NCBI GenBank assembly: GCA_024760505.1
Contig: CP058931.1
Coordinates: forward strand, 1 to 64,000
Reading direction: 5' to 3'
DNA length: 64,000 nucleotides
Source: Nitrospira sp.
GTDB taxonomy: Bacteria; Nitrospirota; Nitrospiria; Nitrospirales; UBA8639
Made by a program: the position numbers and the translations under genes
In this document: one piece after another, positions 8,968 to 17,056 of the stretch
Layout of the letters: every line of letters begins with the position of its first letter
Position numbering within the stretch: position 1 is the stretch's first letter
The notes under the pieces: model-generated
What the model was told of the DNA's origin: nothing
The model's input: the letters and a program-made list of their open reading frames with translations, nothing else
The model's database searches: none

Positions 8968-10221
8968 TTATTTTTTAAGAGGAACGTTCGACTTCTTTTG
9001 GGCGATTTGGACCGATTGAAAGGCCTTGTCCTTTTGCCCAAGTGCCGCTTCTTGTTCAACCTTTTTAAGGAAATCCTCTGGTCCGTGGACAGGGGCATAT
9101 GTGAGAGTCACCACTACATCCATTGATGGTGCATCCTGTGGTGTGGGAAATGTGAAAACCTCTACCCGCATTTCCTCAGGTTTAAGAAGGGTGTCGCGTA
9201 ATACCTTTTTTGCCTCAAAATCAAAGACCGTCTCTTTTTCCTCCGCATTCCCAAACGTCCGCTCATAAAAACGTTGTTCGTTGTAAACCTTTTTGAGATT
9301 TTTCCCAAAAATAGAAAGATCAACGACGACCCGAGACCACCCGGGATGGGGCAAAGGCAAATTATGGGGAACCAGGCTCTGAATACTGACCTGCACTTGA
9401 GAAGTCTCAGGAGTGGTCTCAGTGGTAAAGTCCAAGGTAACAGCTTCCGCGCGGACTTTTCCGAATCTCCCAGGGAAACTGTGATTGGCGACCTTCCTGA
9501 CCTTCTCCCCATTAGCAGATTCATCAACTGCCTCTGGCATATGACAGGATTGACAAGGCTTCCCATTGGTTTCAGATTTGGTTTTTTCCCAAGATCCAAG
9601 CCAACCAGGGAGGTCCTTGGCAGAGCCTGAGATCTTTGGGAGTGAATCATGACAGGTCACGCAGAATTTTGACTCTCGATAGAGATCCAGCTTCTGTGAT
9701 TGATGAGCCAGGTTCTCAGCGGCTTTATCATATCCTCCAAAAATCGTCGTCCCCAATTGAAATGTTGGCGTTGGGGGATGGGAATTCATGTCCACATCCT
9801 GAATAAGATGGCATTGGGGGCATCCGACTCCATCCATCTGTGGGTCCTTTGATTGCACTTCCTTAATGAAACGAGGCAAGTGGTCGGCATATTCAAGAAT
9901 GTGCGGAGCATGGCAACGAAAGCACATTGCATGATCTTTTTTATCGGTTGAAGCCAGAAACTGGTCCAAGGTTACTCGGAACGGGGCAGTCACAATAGAA
10001 CGCGATTGAGCCGAAGCTTCCCATTCTTCGAAGACCCTAAGGTGGCAGCGTTTACATTTTTCGGAATTGGGAAATGATTTTTCTAATGGTTTTTTGGTCG
10101 AAGACGATTCACCTGCACCCGAGCCAGGAAGAGGTGCCGTCAGCAGAAAGCATCCCAAAACCAGCAGAAATACCCCACCCCTCATACCTGTGGGGGCACT
10201 CTTTTTGTAGCTTTTCCTCAT
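8968..10221 (-). CDS. Exported pentahaem cytochrome c (cytochrome c554-like)
   Basis: The protein has 417 residues with an N-terminal hydrophobic export segment (about 14-36). It has five CXXCH haem-binding motifs at about C56, C100, C134, C187 and C223, all in the first 230 residues. The spacing resembles the cytochrome c554/c-prime family. The C-terminal 190 residues contain no haem motif and look like a beta-rich domain. It matches its upstream neighbour (10272-11609) haem for haem, so the pair are paralogues. AAAGGA precedes ATG 10221. It is the last gene of the NxrC-like operon and probably a periplasmic electron carrier; its partner is not known. Confidence 0.8.
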   Translation of the reverse strand: MRKSYKKSAPTGMRGGVFLLVLGCFLLTAPLPGSGAGESSSTKKPLEKSFPNSEKCKRCHLRVFEEWEASAQSRSIVTAPFRVTLDQFLASTDKKDHAMCFRCHAPHILEYADHLPRFIKEVQSKDPQMDGVGCPQCHLIQDVDMNSHPPTPTFQLGTTIFGGYDKAAENLAHQSQKLDLYRESKFCVTCHDSLPKISGSAKDLPGWLGSWEKTKSETNGKPCQSCHMPEAVDESANGEKVRKVANHSFPGRFGKVRAEAVTLDFTTETTPETSQVQVSIQSLVPHNLPLPHPGWSRVVVDLSIFGKNLKKVYNEQRFYERTFGNAEEKETVFDFEAKKVLRDTLLKPEEMRVEVFTFPTPQDAPSMDVVVTLTYAPVHGPEDFLKKVEQEAALGQKDKAFQSVQIAQKKSNVPLKK

Positions 10222-10271
10222 CAGACAATCCTTTTATGTTATTCAACAAAAAATCTGAACGTTCCTGCTGC

Positions 10272-11609
10272 CTATAAACTCATGGTGCGAAACGTGAGGA
10301 GACGCGGGGAAGAATAATCATGAATAATGCGTTCTGCAGCTTCCCGTTCTTTATCGGTATCCAGGCTTTCAAGGAACTTCGCGGCAAGTGCCTTCGAGGG
10401 CTCAGGAATGAGAGAATAACTGACTGAGGCTTCAATGAGGGAAGCCTCTGAATCTTGGGGATATTTCAACGTAAATGGTATATGTCTGGTTGTGCCTCCA
10501 TTGACAAATGGCCTAGGGATCGGACCACGAAGCAGTTCTTCAAATGTTCGGCCAAACCGTTCCTGATATTGATCGATAACCTGTCCATCTGAATTTTTGA
10601 GAGTTATCGTGACATAAAATTGTTTTAACACTGGATCGCCACCCGGAAAAGTATGAGGCAAGGCACCATTTCGCACCAGGACTTCACCCTCAACCTGCCC
10701 CTTAACCTTTTTAACCTCAATATCCACCCTCGAAAACCATTCGGCCTGTAAATTTCTATTACTCAGCATAATCCCGGGAATCACAATACCTTGGAACCAA
10801 TGCCGCCCGATTGGCCGAGTGAGAGCTCCACGTTGAGAGGTTGAACTTCCCGTAGAGCGCTCCATATGACAATCCTGACAAATGGTGCCTTTCAAAATTT
10901 CCCCTGGAATATCAGGCCGAGTAACATCCCTTACCTTATCAAAATGGCAGGATGCACAATAATGGGCCCCTCGATAAATATCCACCTGCCCAGATGGATG
11001 CACAAGATTCTCCTCTGGTTCTGCGTAGGGTCCGTAAAGAGTCTTCCCAGACGTAATTTTAAAAGTGGGGTGCCCATAGGCATTTTCTTGAATGCCCGTA
11101 ATGAGATGGCAGGCACTACAACCGATGCCTTCTATTTTGACACGTTTTCCCCCTTTCATCACTTGATCAATAATCCGATCAGTGTGCTGAGGGAACACGG
11201 TCACCGCTGGAGCATGACAAGAAAGACAGCGAGTACGTTGCTCCTGATCCGGATCCGTGTGAAGCCACAGACCTAAAACGGTTTTGAACACCGAAGAGGT
11301 GAAAGCCGTCCCATGAAGAAGAGCTCCATCCACGCGGCCAAATGTCTTTAAATCCATGGTCTGCTCGCGCATCCCCTTCCACTCTTCATAATGCCGATCA
11401 TGGCACTGTTTGCATTGTTCAGAAGGGATAAAAACTTGCTCAATTTCCTTAATCCAGGATTCTTCTACTTCACTAACAACCGTGCTTGCCTGTTGACCAA
11501 ACCCGACGCCAGATAAGCAAAAAATCCCTAAGATGATCGATAAAATCCATCGGTTGTGCATGGGTATTATTTCCAATAACCGAAAATTTTTGCTAAACAG
11601 ATTCTTCAT
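10272..11609 (-). CDS. Exported pentahaem cytochrome c, paralogue of the downstream gene
   Basis: The protein has up to 445 residues. Five CXXCH motifs sit at about C66, C128, C164, C218 and C244, followed by a haem-free C-terminal domain of about 190 residues, the same plan as the next gene. The signal peptide lies at about residues 20-40. Start choice is uncertain: an internal ATG at 11561 begins exactly at the signal peptide and may be the true start, while the ATG at 11609 has a poor ribosome site. A periplasmic electron-transfer role next to NXR-type proteins is inferred from location and haem content. Confidence 0.8.
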   Translation of the reverse strand: MKNLFSKNFRLLEIIPMHNRWILSIILGIFCLSGVGFGQQASTVVSEVEESWIKEIEQVFIPSEQCKQCHDRHYEEWKGMREQTMDLKTFGRVDGALLHGTAFTSSVFKTVLGLWLHTDPDQEQRTRCLSCHAPAVTVFPQHTDRIIDQVMKGGKRVKIEGIGCSACHLITGIQENAYGHPTFKITSGKTLYGPYAEPEENLVHPSGQVDIYRGAHYCASCHFDKVRDVTRPDIPGEILKGTICQDCHMERSTGSSTSQRGALTRPIGRHWFQGIVIPGIMLSNRNLQAEWFSRVDIEVKKVKGQVEGEVLVRNGALPHTFPGGDPVLKQFYVTITLKNSDGQVIDQYQERFGRTFEELLRGPIPRPFVNGGTTRHIPFTLKYPQDSEASLIEASVSYSLIPEPSKALAAKFLESLDTDKEREAAERIIHDYSSPRLLTFRTMSL

Positions 11610-11618
11610 GCAAAAAAT

Positions 11619-12092
11619 TTAATCCTGAAGAATTCGTACAAAATGGAAATTTAGCCCGCCGGTAACCCCTTGATTATCAGGATCCGCAGGTTCATATGTA
11701 GCAACAGTAAAATTTTTTGTGGGGAGGGTCTGCTCCAAGGCTGTTCCCAAATCTACAAGGGTTTGAATTTCATATTTATCCACTTCCTTAATGATCGCTT
11801 TCACCTTTATGCCTGACAATTCAGCCGGAGACCCTCCTATGACAGCATACACTACAACCCCTTCAGCTTTGGTCAATCCAAGAATTTTCTTGACCTCCTC
11901 ATCTACTTCCCCCACATCGATGCCAAATTTTTCGGCTAAAATCAGGGCTTTTTCATTGGTCATATTCTCACTCGGCGGTTGACCAAACGCTTCTCCTTGA
12001 AGAACCATCAATCCAAACCACAGGCACCAACACATTAAGAACCATTGCATTCCGCCTGTAGATCTCATCCTCTTCATTATTGGGATCCTCAT
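11619..12092 (-). CDS. Exported PDZ-domain protein
   Basis: The 157-residue protein has a signal peptide (hydrophobic segment about 15-36, ending near GEAFGQ). A PDZ-like core at about 70-145 shows GVVVYAVIGGSPAELSGIK followed by IIKEVDKYEIQTLVDL, the ligand-loop and GD-substitute region of PDZ folds. No protease domain is attached, so it is probably a scaffold or peptide-binding factor in the periplasm. Its ATG overlaps the stop of the upstream NxrC-like gene in an ATGA arrangement, which implies translational coupling. An internal ATG (12077) is a possible alternative start. Confidence 0.65.
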   Translation of the reverse strand: MRIPIMKRMRSTGGMQWFLMCWCLWFGLMVLQGEAFGQPPSENMTNEKALILAEKFGIDVGEVDEEVKKILGLTKAEGVVVYAVIGGSPAELSGIKVKAIIKEVDKYEIQTLVDLGTALEQTLPTKNFTVATYEPADPDNQGVTGGLNFHFVRILQD

Positions 12093-12967
12093 GATGAGCT
12101 CTGCGTGGATTCAATACCACCTGCCCCATTTGGAGATGAGGCCTGAACAGGATCAATAAGTAATTGCATCCAGGAGGCAACAGATTTTTGCCCATTCCTC
12201 TCCTTATTTTCTCCATTCCAAACGGCAAAGGCTATGGCTTGCATTCGCCCGGGAACCAGCATCGCTTCATTGTCCAAATCGTCTCCCATAGACGTCAGAG
12301 GCCGTTTCATGACCACTCGCCATAGGCCATTTTTCCACTCCGCTTGTCCTTGAATTCGTCCCTGCTGTTCTTTGCTAGTCAGGGTACTAAACCCACCTCC
12401 CACGAGGTCCTCGACCGATGAGGGCCGACGCGGGATCACCTCAAACCGACGAGGCCCTGATTCCCCACGCTTAGATTCTTTGGCTCGCTCGGCACGCCGA
12501 TCCACGTCGCTTTGCCAATCCGCTTTCCAATGCCAAATATTTACATAATGATCAAGTTGGCCCATGCAAAAAAAGGCCGGTGCATCTCCAAGAGGCAGAG
12601 CCACGGCAACCCCATCCCTGAAGACCCCAGGCGTCAACGATTCATTAATTGTGGCATCCTGCCATTCCAGCAAAAACGCAATGTCTTTTCCGTTATGAAT
12701 TGATCGGATAGAGAGAGCTCTCGCACTGGGCTCCGGCCATACCGGTCTGGTAATGATTTGGCCACTGAGGGGAACAGGGAGTGGAGCCACGGTCTCCCAC
12801 GCTGAATCGGAAGGATGAGAGGGCACTTCCCCTTTTGAAAAATGCGCCAGGACAACCATGCCCTGAGAACTGACAAGTGGGACTTGATACCAAGTCAACC
12901 CGAATAAAACCACCAACGCAAAAACCACAAACAAAACAGTCCGTTTTTTGGCGTGAATTGTGCTCAA
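12089..12967 (-). CDS. NxrC-like haem-b protein (ethylbenzene-dehydrogenase gamma type)
   Basis: This 292-residue protein has an N-terminal signal or anchor segment (about 10-28) and a domain of the EB_dh / DMSO-reductase gamma-subunit family. In characterised members such as EbdC, haem b is held by one Met and one Lys. The corresponding residues are visible here: CMGQ with M135 and VVMKRPL with K221, and both blocks are shared with the NxrC at 19080-20036. The family passes electrons from a type II molybdoenzyme to cytochrome c in the periplasm. It heads an operon with a PDZ protein and two pentahaem cytochromes, but no catalytic subunit is adjacent. Confidence 0.75.
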   Translation of the reverse strand: MSTIHAKKRTVLFVVFALVVLFGLTWYQVPLVSSQGMVVLAHFSKGEVPSHPSDSAWETVAPLPVPLSGQIITRPVWPEPSARALSIRSIHNGKDIAFLLEWQDATINESLTPGVFRDGVAVALPLGDAPAFFCMGQLDHYVNIWHWKADWQSDVDRRAERAKESKRGESGPRRFEVIPRRPSSVEDLVGGGFSTLTSKEQQGRIQGQAEWKNGLWRVVMKRPLTSMGDDLDNEAMLVPGRMQAIAFAVWNGENKERNGQKSVASWMQLLIDPVQASSPNGAGGIESTQSSS

Positions 12968-13350
12968 TCCTCGGTTTCCTTGGAATTTTTAAAGATTCAA
13001 TGCCAATGATATTTCAAGAATGAGAAAAATCAGTTGATTATTTCATAGATACTCGCGAACAGATTCATGATTATTGTCTATGTGTATCATATTTTTCAAA
13101 TTACAGCCCTATCCCATCTTGAAGGCAGAGCGGCACGGAAAAGAAACCGGAACGACGCATTCAGGCATTTTGAAAAAAAATGAGCAACGAGAAATGACAG
13201 AGTCCCACCAAAAGGTTATGAGGAGGGAAGCGAAACCAATGATGATATAGCTTGGAACTAATAAATGTGGCAGCAATTATCTATCTCACTGGGGCAGGAG
13301 TAGCTGTACTGGATACAGCCAATCTCTATTGAAAAATCAGATTAGCCTCA
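12968..13350. other. Intergenic region, no gene seen
   Basis: This 383-bp gap separates the NHL-protein gene from the NxrC-like operon. Apart from the promoter-like pair at 13070-13099 I find no supported gene; the longest plus-strand reading with a good ribosome site is under 20 codons. No terminator with a T-run is evident. Confidence 0.4.
13070..13099 (-). promoter_or_regulatory. Possible sigma-70 promoter of the NxrC-like/pentahaem operon
   Basis: On the minus strand TTGAAA (13094-13099) and AATAAT (13070-13075) are separated by 18 bp, about 100 bp before ATG 12967. The match is fair rather than strong. Confidence 0.35.
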
Positions 13351-14604
13351 TTATCGTAATTTCACCCGACGAATTTTATTTTCATTCCGTTCACAAATAT
13401 ACAAATACCCCTGTGAGTCCAAGGTCAGGCCAGCTGGCGTGTTCACAATCGCCTCAATGGCAATAAGGCCATCACCATGTTTCAACATCCCAGCGTCTTC
13501 TTTCGCCACAAAGCGCGCAGCACCGCACCCACCCATATTTTTGTCATCGTAGCCACTATCGCCATTCCCCGCGATGGTAGTAATGATACCGGTCTGGCAA
13601 TCAACTTTACGAACCCGGTGATTCATGGAATCGGAAATATACACATTTCCATCTGAGTCCACCACAGCGCCCTCAGGGACATTAAGCATGGATTTCACCG
13701 CTAACTTTCCATCGCCGTCAAACCCATACCGGCAGATGCCAGCCACGGTGGACATCGTGCCCGTTTTCCGATCTAGCTTTCGGATTCGGTTTGTTCCCTT
13801 ATCAGTGAGATAAAGATCGCCGTGTTTGTCCACATCGATATCGACCACGTCATACAACTTGCACTCCAAAGCCGGCTTGCCATCGTCAAGATATAACGAT
13901 AAATCTAGTCCATCTGAACAACGCGGGCGCAATAACCCTTCATCGTTGCTAAAATCTATCCCAATTGCATCACCAGAAAGGACAATTAGATTTTGTGCGG
14001 TCAGAGGACTCACGCGCTCATCATCTTCTGCCGTCCAACACCCGGCAATGGTCGTAAGCATTCCTGTCTGAGGATTATAATGCCGAATGCGATGGGCTTG
14101 AGTGTCTGCAATGTAAAGATGATCCTGATCGTCGATTGCTATGGCTGCCGGATAGGTTAAATTGCACTCCAAGGCTGGCCCATCACCATTATATCCCCAC
14201 TGCCCCGTCCCGACGATGGTCGTAATGATTCCTGTATCCGCGTCAATTTTTCGAATTCGATTGCTGCCTGAATCACAGACATAGATATGATTGTGCGAAT
14301 CACACAAGACATCTAATGGAAGGTAAAGCCCAGCTTCCCCACAAGGTCCGTAATCGCCGCTATAACATGTCTCACCGGTACCCGCAAAGTTATGCAGAAG
14401 GCCTGTTTCCATATCCACTCGCCTGATTCGGTCGGAACCGGATTCGGCAATGTAGAAAAACCGACCGTCCCGATCAACCGTAATATGATTTGGCAGTGGA
14501 ATTCCAGATTTCACCGCTCGCTTGCCATCACCTGTACTGCGAGATTTTCCATTCCCGGCAAAGGTTTCGATCACCCCGATTTCTAACGCGGTCTCGATAC
14601 TCAT
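13351..14604 (-). CDS. NHL-repeat beta-propeller protein
   Basis: The 417-residue protein is built of NHL repeats: units such as DRDGRFFYIAESGSDRIRRVD, GFDGDGKLAVKS and DGNVYISDSMNHRVRKVD recur along its whole length, with about six blades. No signal peptide or membrane segment is visible, so it appears cytoplasmic unless exported by another route. NHL propellers are binding scaffolds, and no enzymatic role can be assigned. I start it at ATG 14604; a TTG six codons earlier gives only a short extension. It is the last gene of the run headed by the radical SAM gene, downstream of tatA. Confidence 0.75.
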   Translation of the reverse strand: MSIETALEIGVIETFAGNGKSRSTGDGKRAVKSGIPLPNHITVDRDGRFFYIAESGSDRIRRVDMETGLLHNFAGTGETCYSGDYGPCGEAGLYLPLDVLCDSHNHIYVCDSGSNRIRKIDADTGIITTIVGTGQWGYNGDGPALECNLTYPAAIAIDDQDHLYIADTQAHRIRHYNPQTGMLTTIAGCWTAEDDERVSPLTAQNLIVLSGDAIGIDFSNDEGLLRPRCSDGLDLSLYLDDGKPALECKLYDVVDIDVDKHGDLYLTDKGTNRIRKLDRKTGTMSTVAGICRYGFDGDGKLAVKSMLNVPEGAVVDSDGNVYISDSMNHRVRKVDCQTGIITTIAGNGDSGYDDKNMGGCGAARFVAKEDAGMLKHGDGLIAIEAIVNTPAGLTLDSQGYLYICERNENKIRRVKLR

Positions 14605-14693
14605 AGACAATTCACCCTTCAACGTTCATTTCAAAAAATCCGGTCCAATCACCACCACGGAGAAAATTATGGCCCCTTGCCGGCATAGCAGAA

Positions 14694-15017
14694 TTAGGCC
14701 TTAGAGGATGCAGGAACCTGTTCCTGTTGAGCCGGCTGAACTGCTGCCGGTGGCACTGGGGAACCCGTTTCTAACGGGGCGGTATGCATAGGCTGAGAAA
14801 TTTGCGGTTGAGCATTACCCTGGTTGGCCGATGCCGTATTTTCCGCCTGTGCCTGGGGGTCTAGGTCATACGCTTCTGCCTCTTGAACAGATTTCTTGAA
14901 CCCTTTAATCGCTTTTCCGACCCCTTCGCCCAATTGCGGCAATTTTCCCGCCCCAAAAATGATCAGCACAATCATGAGGATGAGAATTAATTCTGTAAAT
15001 CCTAAGCTTCCAAACAT
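14694..15017 (-). CDS. tatA: Twin-arginine translocase subunit TatA/TatE
   Basis: The 107-residue protein has the TatA layout: an N-terminal membrane helix (about 5-21), the FGAGKLPQLGEGVGKAIKGF hinge and amphipathic helix, then a disordered Pro/Gln/Ala-rich tail that is longer than in many TatA proteins. It forms the pore component that exports folded, cofactor-loaded proteins with twin-arginine signals. The strong AAGGAGAGG before ATG 15017 supports the start. Its position between NxrC/TorD and the cytochromes suggests service to exported redox proteins; no tatB or tatC lies in the window. Confidence 0.9.
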   Translation of the reverse strand: MFGSLGFTELILILMIVLIIFGAGKLPQLGEGVGKAIKGFKKSVQEAEAYDLDPQAQAENTASANQGNAQPQISQPMHTAPLETGSPVPPAAVQPAQQEQVPASSKA

Positions 15018-15039
15018 GGTACCTCTCCTTGTTGGGGTA

Positions 15040-15855
15040 TCACTTTTTTACCGTTTCACGCGAACGCTTGTTAAATCGATCCTTGAGACGATTTCTGGTT
15101 TCTTCCGCCTGCTCAAACATCTTACACTTTTCATAGGTGTTAATCAGATTATAATAGGCCAATGGTTCATCCTGATTATTTTCAACGGCATCTTCCATGA
15201 TCTTCACTGCCATATCAGGTTTCTTCAGATTTAGGGCAATTTCCATGAGCTTAAAACTCGATTCAAGATGACTTGGATCAAACTGCAGAACTTTCATATA
15301 AGCCTGCATAGCCATGTCTATCGTATTAAAGTCGGAGACATTGGGATCATCCAATTTCTCATAGACTCCAGCCAAATTATACCAAGCAATCGGATCTTCA
15401 GGTGAAATTTCGATCAGACGTTCGAAATACTCTTTGGCCTCCAGAAATGCATTTTTGTCATTATAGAGTCGGCCGACATTAAAGAGTGCCAGAACATCAT
15501 AGGGGTTTAGTTCCAGCGCTCGTTTAAATTGAGCCGTGGCCTCATCCAACATCCCTTTCGTTCCATAGATCGTTCCAAGATTCGAGTAGTACATGGCCAG
15601 AGACCGATCCATTTCTATCCGAATGCCCTCTGCCATCTCAATGGATTTCTTGACTTCTGCCAGGGCTTCATCCATCCGCCCTTTATTGAAATAAAGTTCA
15701 CCCAATCGACACCGCGCTTGAAAGTCGTCCGGCTCCTCGCTCAGTAACTTTTCAATCTCAGCAATTTCCTCATCAACCGTTAAGGGGCGTTCTTCTGTGG
15801 TCGTCTCCCCCGACTGCGGATCCATTGTTTGGCTTCCAGCACTTTGTTCTTCCAT
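15040..15855 (-). CDS. Tetratricopeptide-repeat protein
   Basis: The 271-residue acidic protein contains about six TPR units from residue 35 to the C-terminus; examples are YYSNLGTIYGTKGMLDEATA and ALFNVGRLYNDKNAFLEAKE. There is no signal peptide or membrane segment, so it is probably a cytoplasmic scaffold. It lies 22 bp upstream of tatA and 14 bp downstream of the membrane-protein gene, in a tight operon. A role in assembling exported redox proteins is an inference from context only. Confidence 0.75.
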   Translation of the reverse strand: MEEQSAGSQTMDPQSGETTTEERPLTVDEEIAEIEKLLSEEPDDFQARCRLGELYFNKGRMDEALAEVKKSIEMAEGIRIEMDRSLAMYYSNLGTIYGTKGMLDEATAQFKRALELNPYDVLALFNVGRLYNDKNAFLEAKEYFERLIEISPEDPIAWYNLAGVYEKLDDPNVSDFNTIDMAMQAYMKVLQFDPSHLESSFKLMEIALNLKKPDMAVKIMEDAVENNQDEPLAYYNLINTYEKCKMFEQAEETRNRLKDRFNKRSRETVKK

Positions 15856-15869
15856 TTCATGTGTCCTAA

Positions 15870-16982
15870 CTACTGTGTTTGCCCGTAAACGGGACGAATT
15901 GGTTGATAGACTACCCCCTCTTGGGTTTTCTTACGAAGTTTCCCTAAAGTTCCTTTTTTATCAATATTTAGCAACATTAACCCAAGCACTACCATCAAGG
16001 TCAAATGTGACAATTGGAGCGCATAGCCTGCCATAAACATGAGACCTAGCCCATATCCTGCTAATCGTCCGATCAACACCAACTTAATCACGGTATACGC
16101 CCAGCAGGTAAAGCCCAACACATAAAATGCAAAAGGGAGATAAAAGGTATAGCCCATTCCCATTTGAAAAATCCAGCCTATCCCCTCTCCAGCCTTCCTG
16201 ACTTCTTTCGCCACATCAGGATTCCAAAGAGAAAGGAAAAAATCCATGAACAGTAAGGCCAAAAAAGCACTGCCCCCGCTAATAACCAAGGTTAATCCCC
16301 ACCGGCGTTGCTGCTTGTTTTTGGTAATAATTGAAGTGGTCCCATAGGCCCAAAACACCAGGATGCTTGAAAGAACCATCAGTGCTTCCCCAAGCCTATT
16401 CCCTTCATGCACCAGCGGAGGGGCATCAAAAATATTGAGCCATCCATAAGTCGTTGACATCGTCTGATAATACAGCCATCCGCTAATACCCATGAAAAAA
16501 CTAACCACCATAAGCCGTTGGCTCAACACCCGGTGAGTAGCCCAATATTCCAAAACCAGAAAAACGATCAACCCGAACGCCAAAATATTATAAACAATGG
16601 TCCCGACCATGACCGGAGGAAAGAATAAATAACCCACCGTACAAGCTACCAATAAGGCCGCCAATGGAATAACAACCTTATCCCACTCTCCTACCCATAG
16701 CTTTGTCCGTAATTTTTGAACCAGCAAAATACCCAAAATCAGAAAAACCAGAATGGCCGTCATATTCAACAGGACAAACCCTAATGAAGAGAGTGTGCGA
16801 AATCCGATCCTGACCGCTTCATATTTTTCAGCCAATTTGCCAAGGTGCATACCCAACCGTGAAACCAGCCGATACAGTACCAATTCAAAAAAGGCCGCAA
16901 ACAGCAAACTCTTGAGACCCCATTCAAAAAGGAGCCCCGGGCCGTCGATTCTTTCCTGGTTCTTTGCAGTAGTAGAAATCAT
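15870..16982 (-). CDS. Polytopic membrane protein of unknown function
   Basis: The 370-residue protein has about nine hydrophobic segments spread from residue 27 to 345 and a basic C-terminal tail, so it is an inner-membrane protein with the C-terminus probably in the cytoplasm. I see no transporter signature, haem-ligand pattern or catalytic motif that I can name. It is tightly linked to the TPR gene and tatA downstream, and the radical SAM gene lies 74 bp upstream. No good ribosome site precedes ATG 16982. Confidence 0.6.
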   Translation of the reverse strand: MISTTAKNQERIDGPGLLFEWGLKSLLFAAFFELVLYRLVSRLGMHLGKLAEKYEAVRIGFRTLSSLGFVLLNMTAILVFLILGILLVQKLRTKLWVGEWDKVVIPLAALLVACTVGYLFFPPVMVGTIVYNILAFGLIVFLVLEYWATHRVLSQRLMVVSFFMGISGWLYYQTMSTTYGWLNIFDAPPLVHEGNRLGEALMVLSSILVFWAYGTTSIITKNKQQRRWGLTLVISGGSAFLALLFMDFFLSLWNPDVAKEVRKAGEGIGWIFQMGMGYTFYLPFAFYVLGFTCWAYTVIKLVLIGRLAGYGLGLMFMAGYALQLSHLTLMVVLGLMLLNIDKKGTLGKLRKKTQEGVVYQPIRPVYGQTQ

Positions 16983-17056
16983 TTTTTTAGAACTTCAAAT
17001 ATTGAAGTGCATGCGTAATAAGATAATTAGATTTTTCATCCGGGATATCTTCCTAT

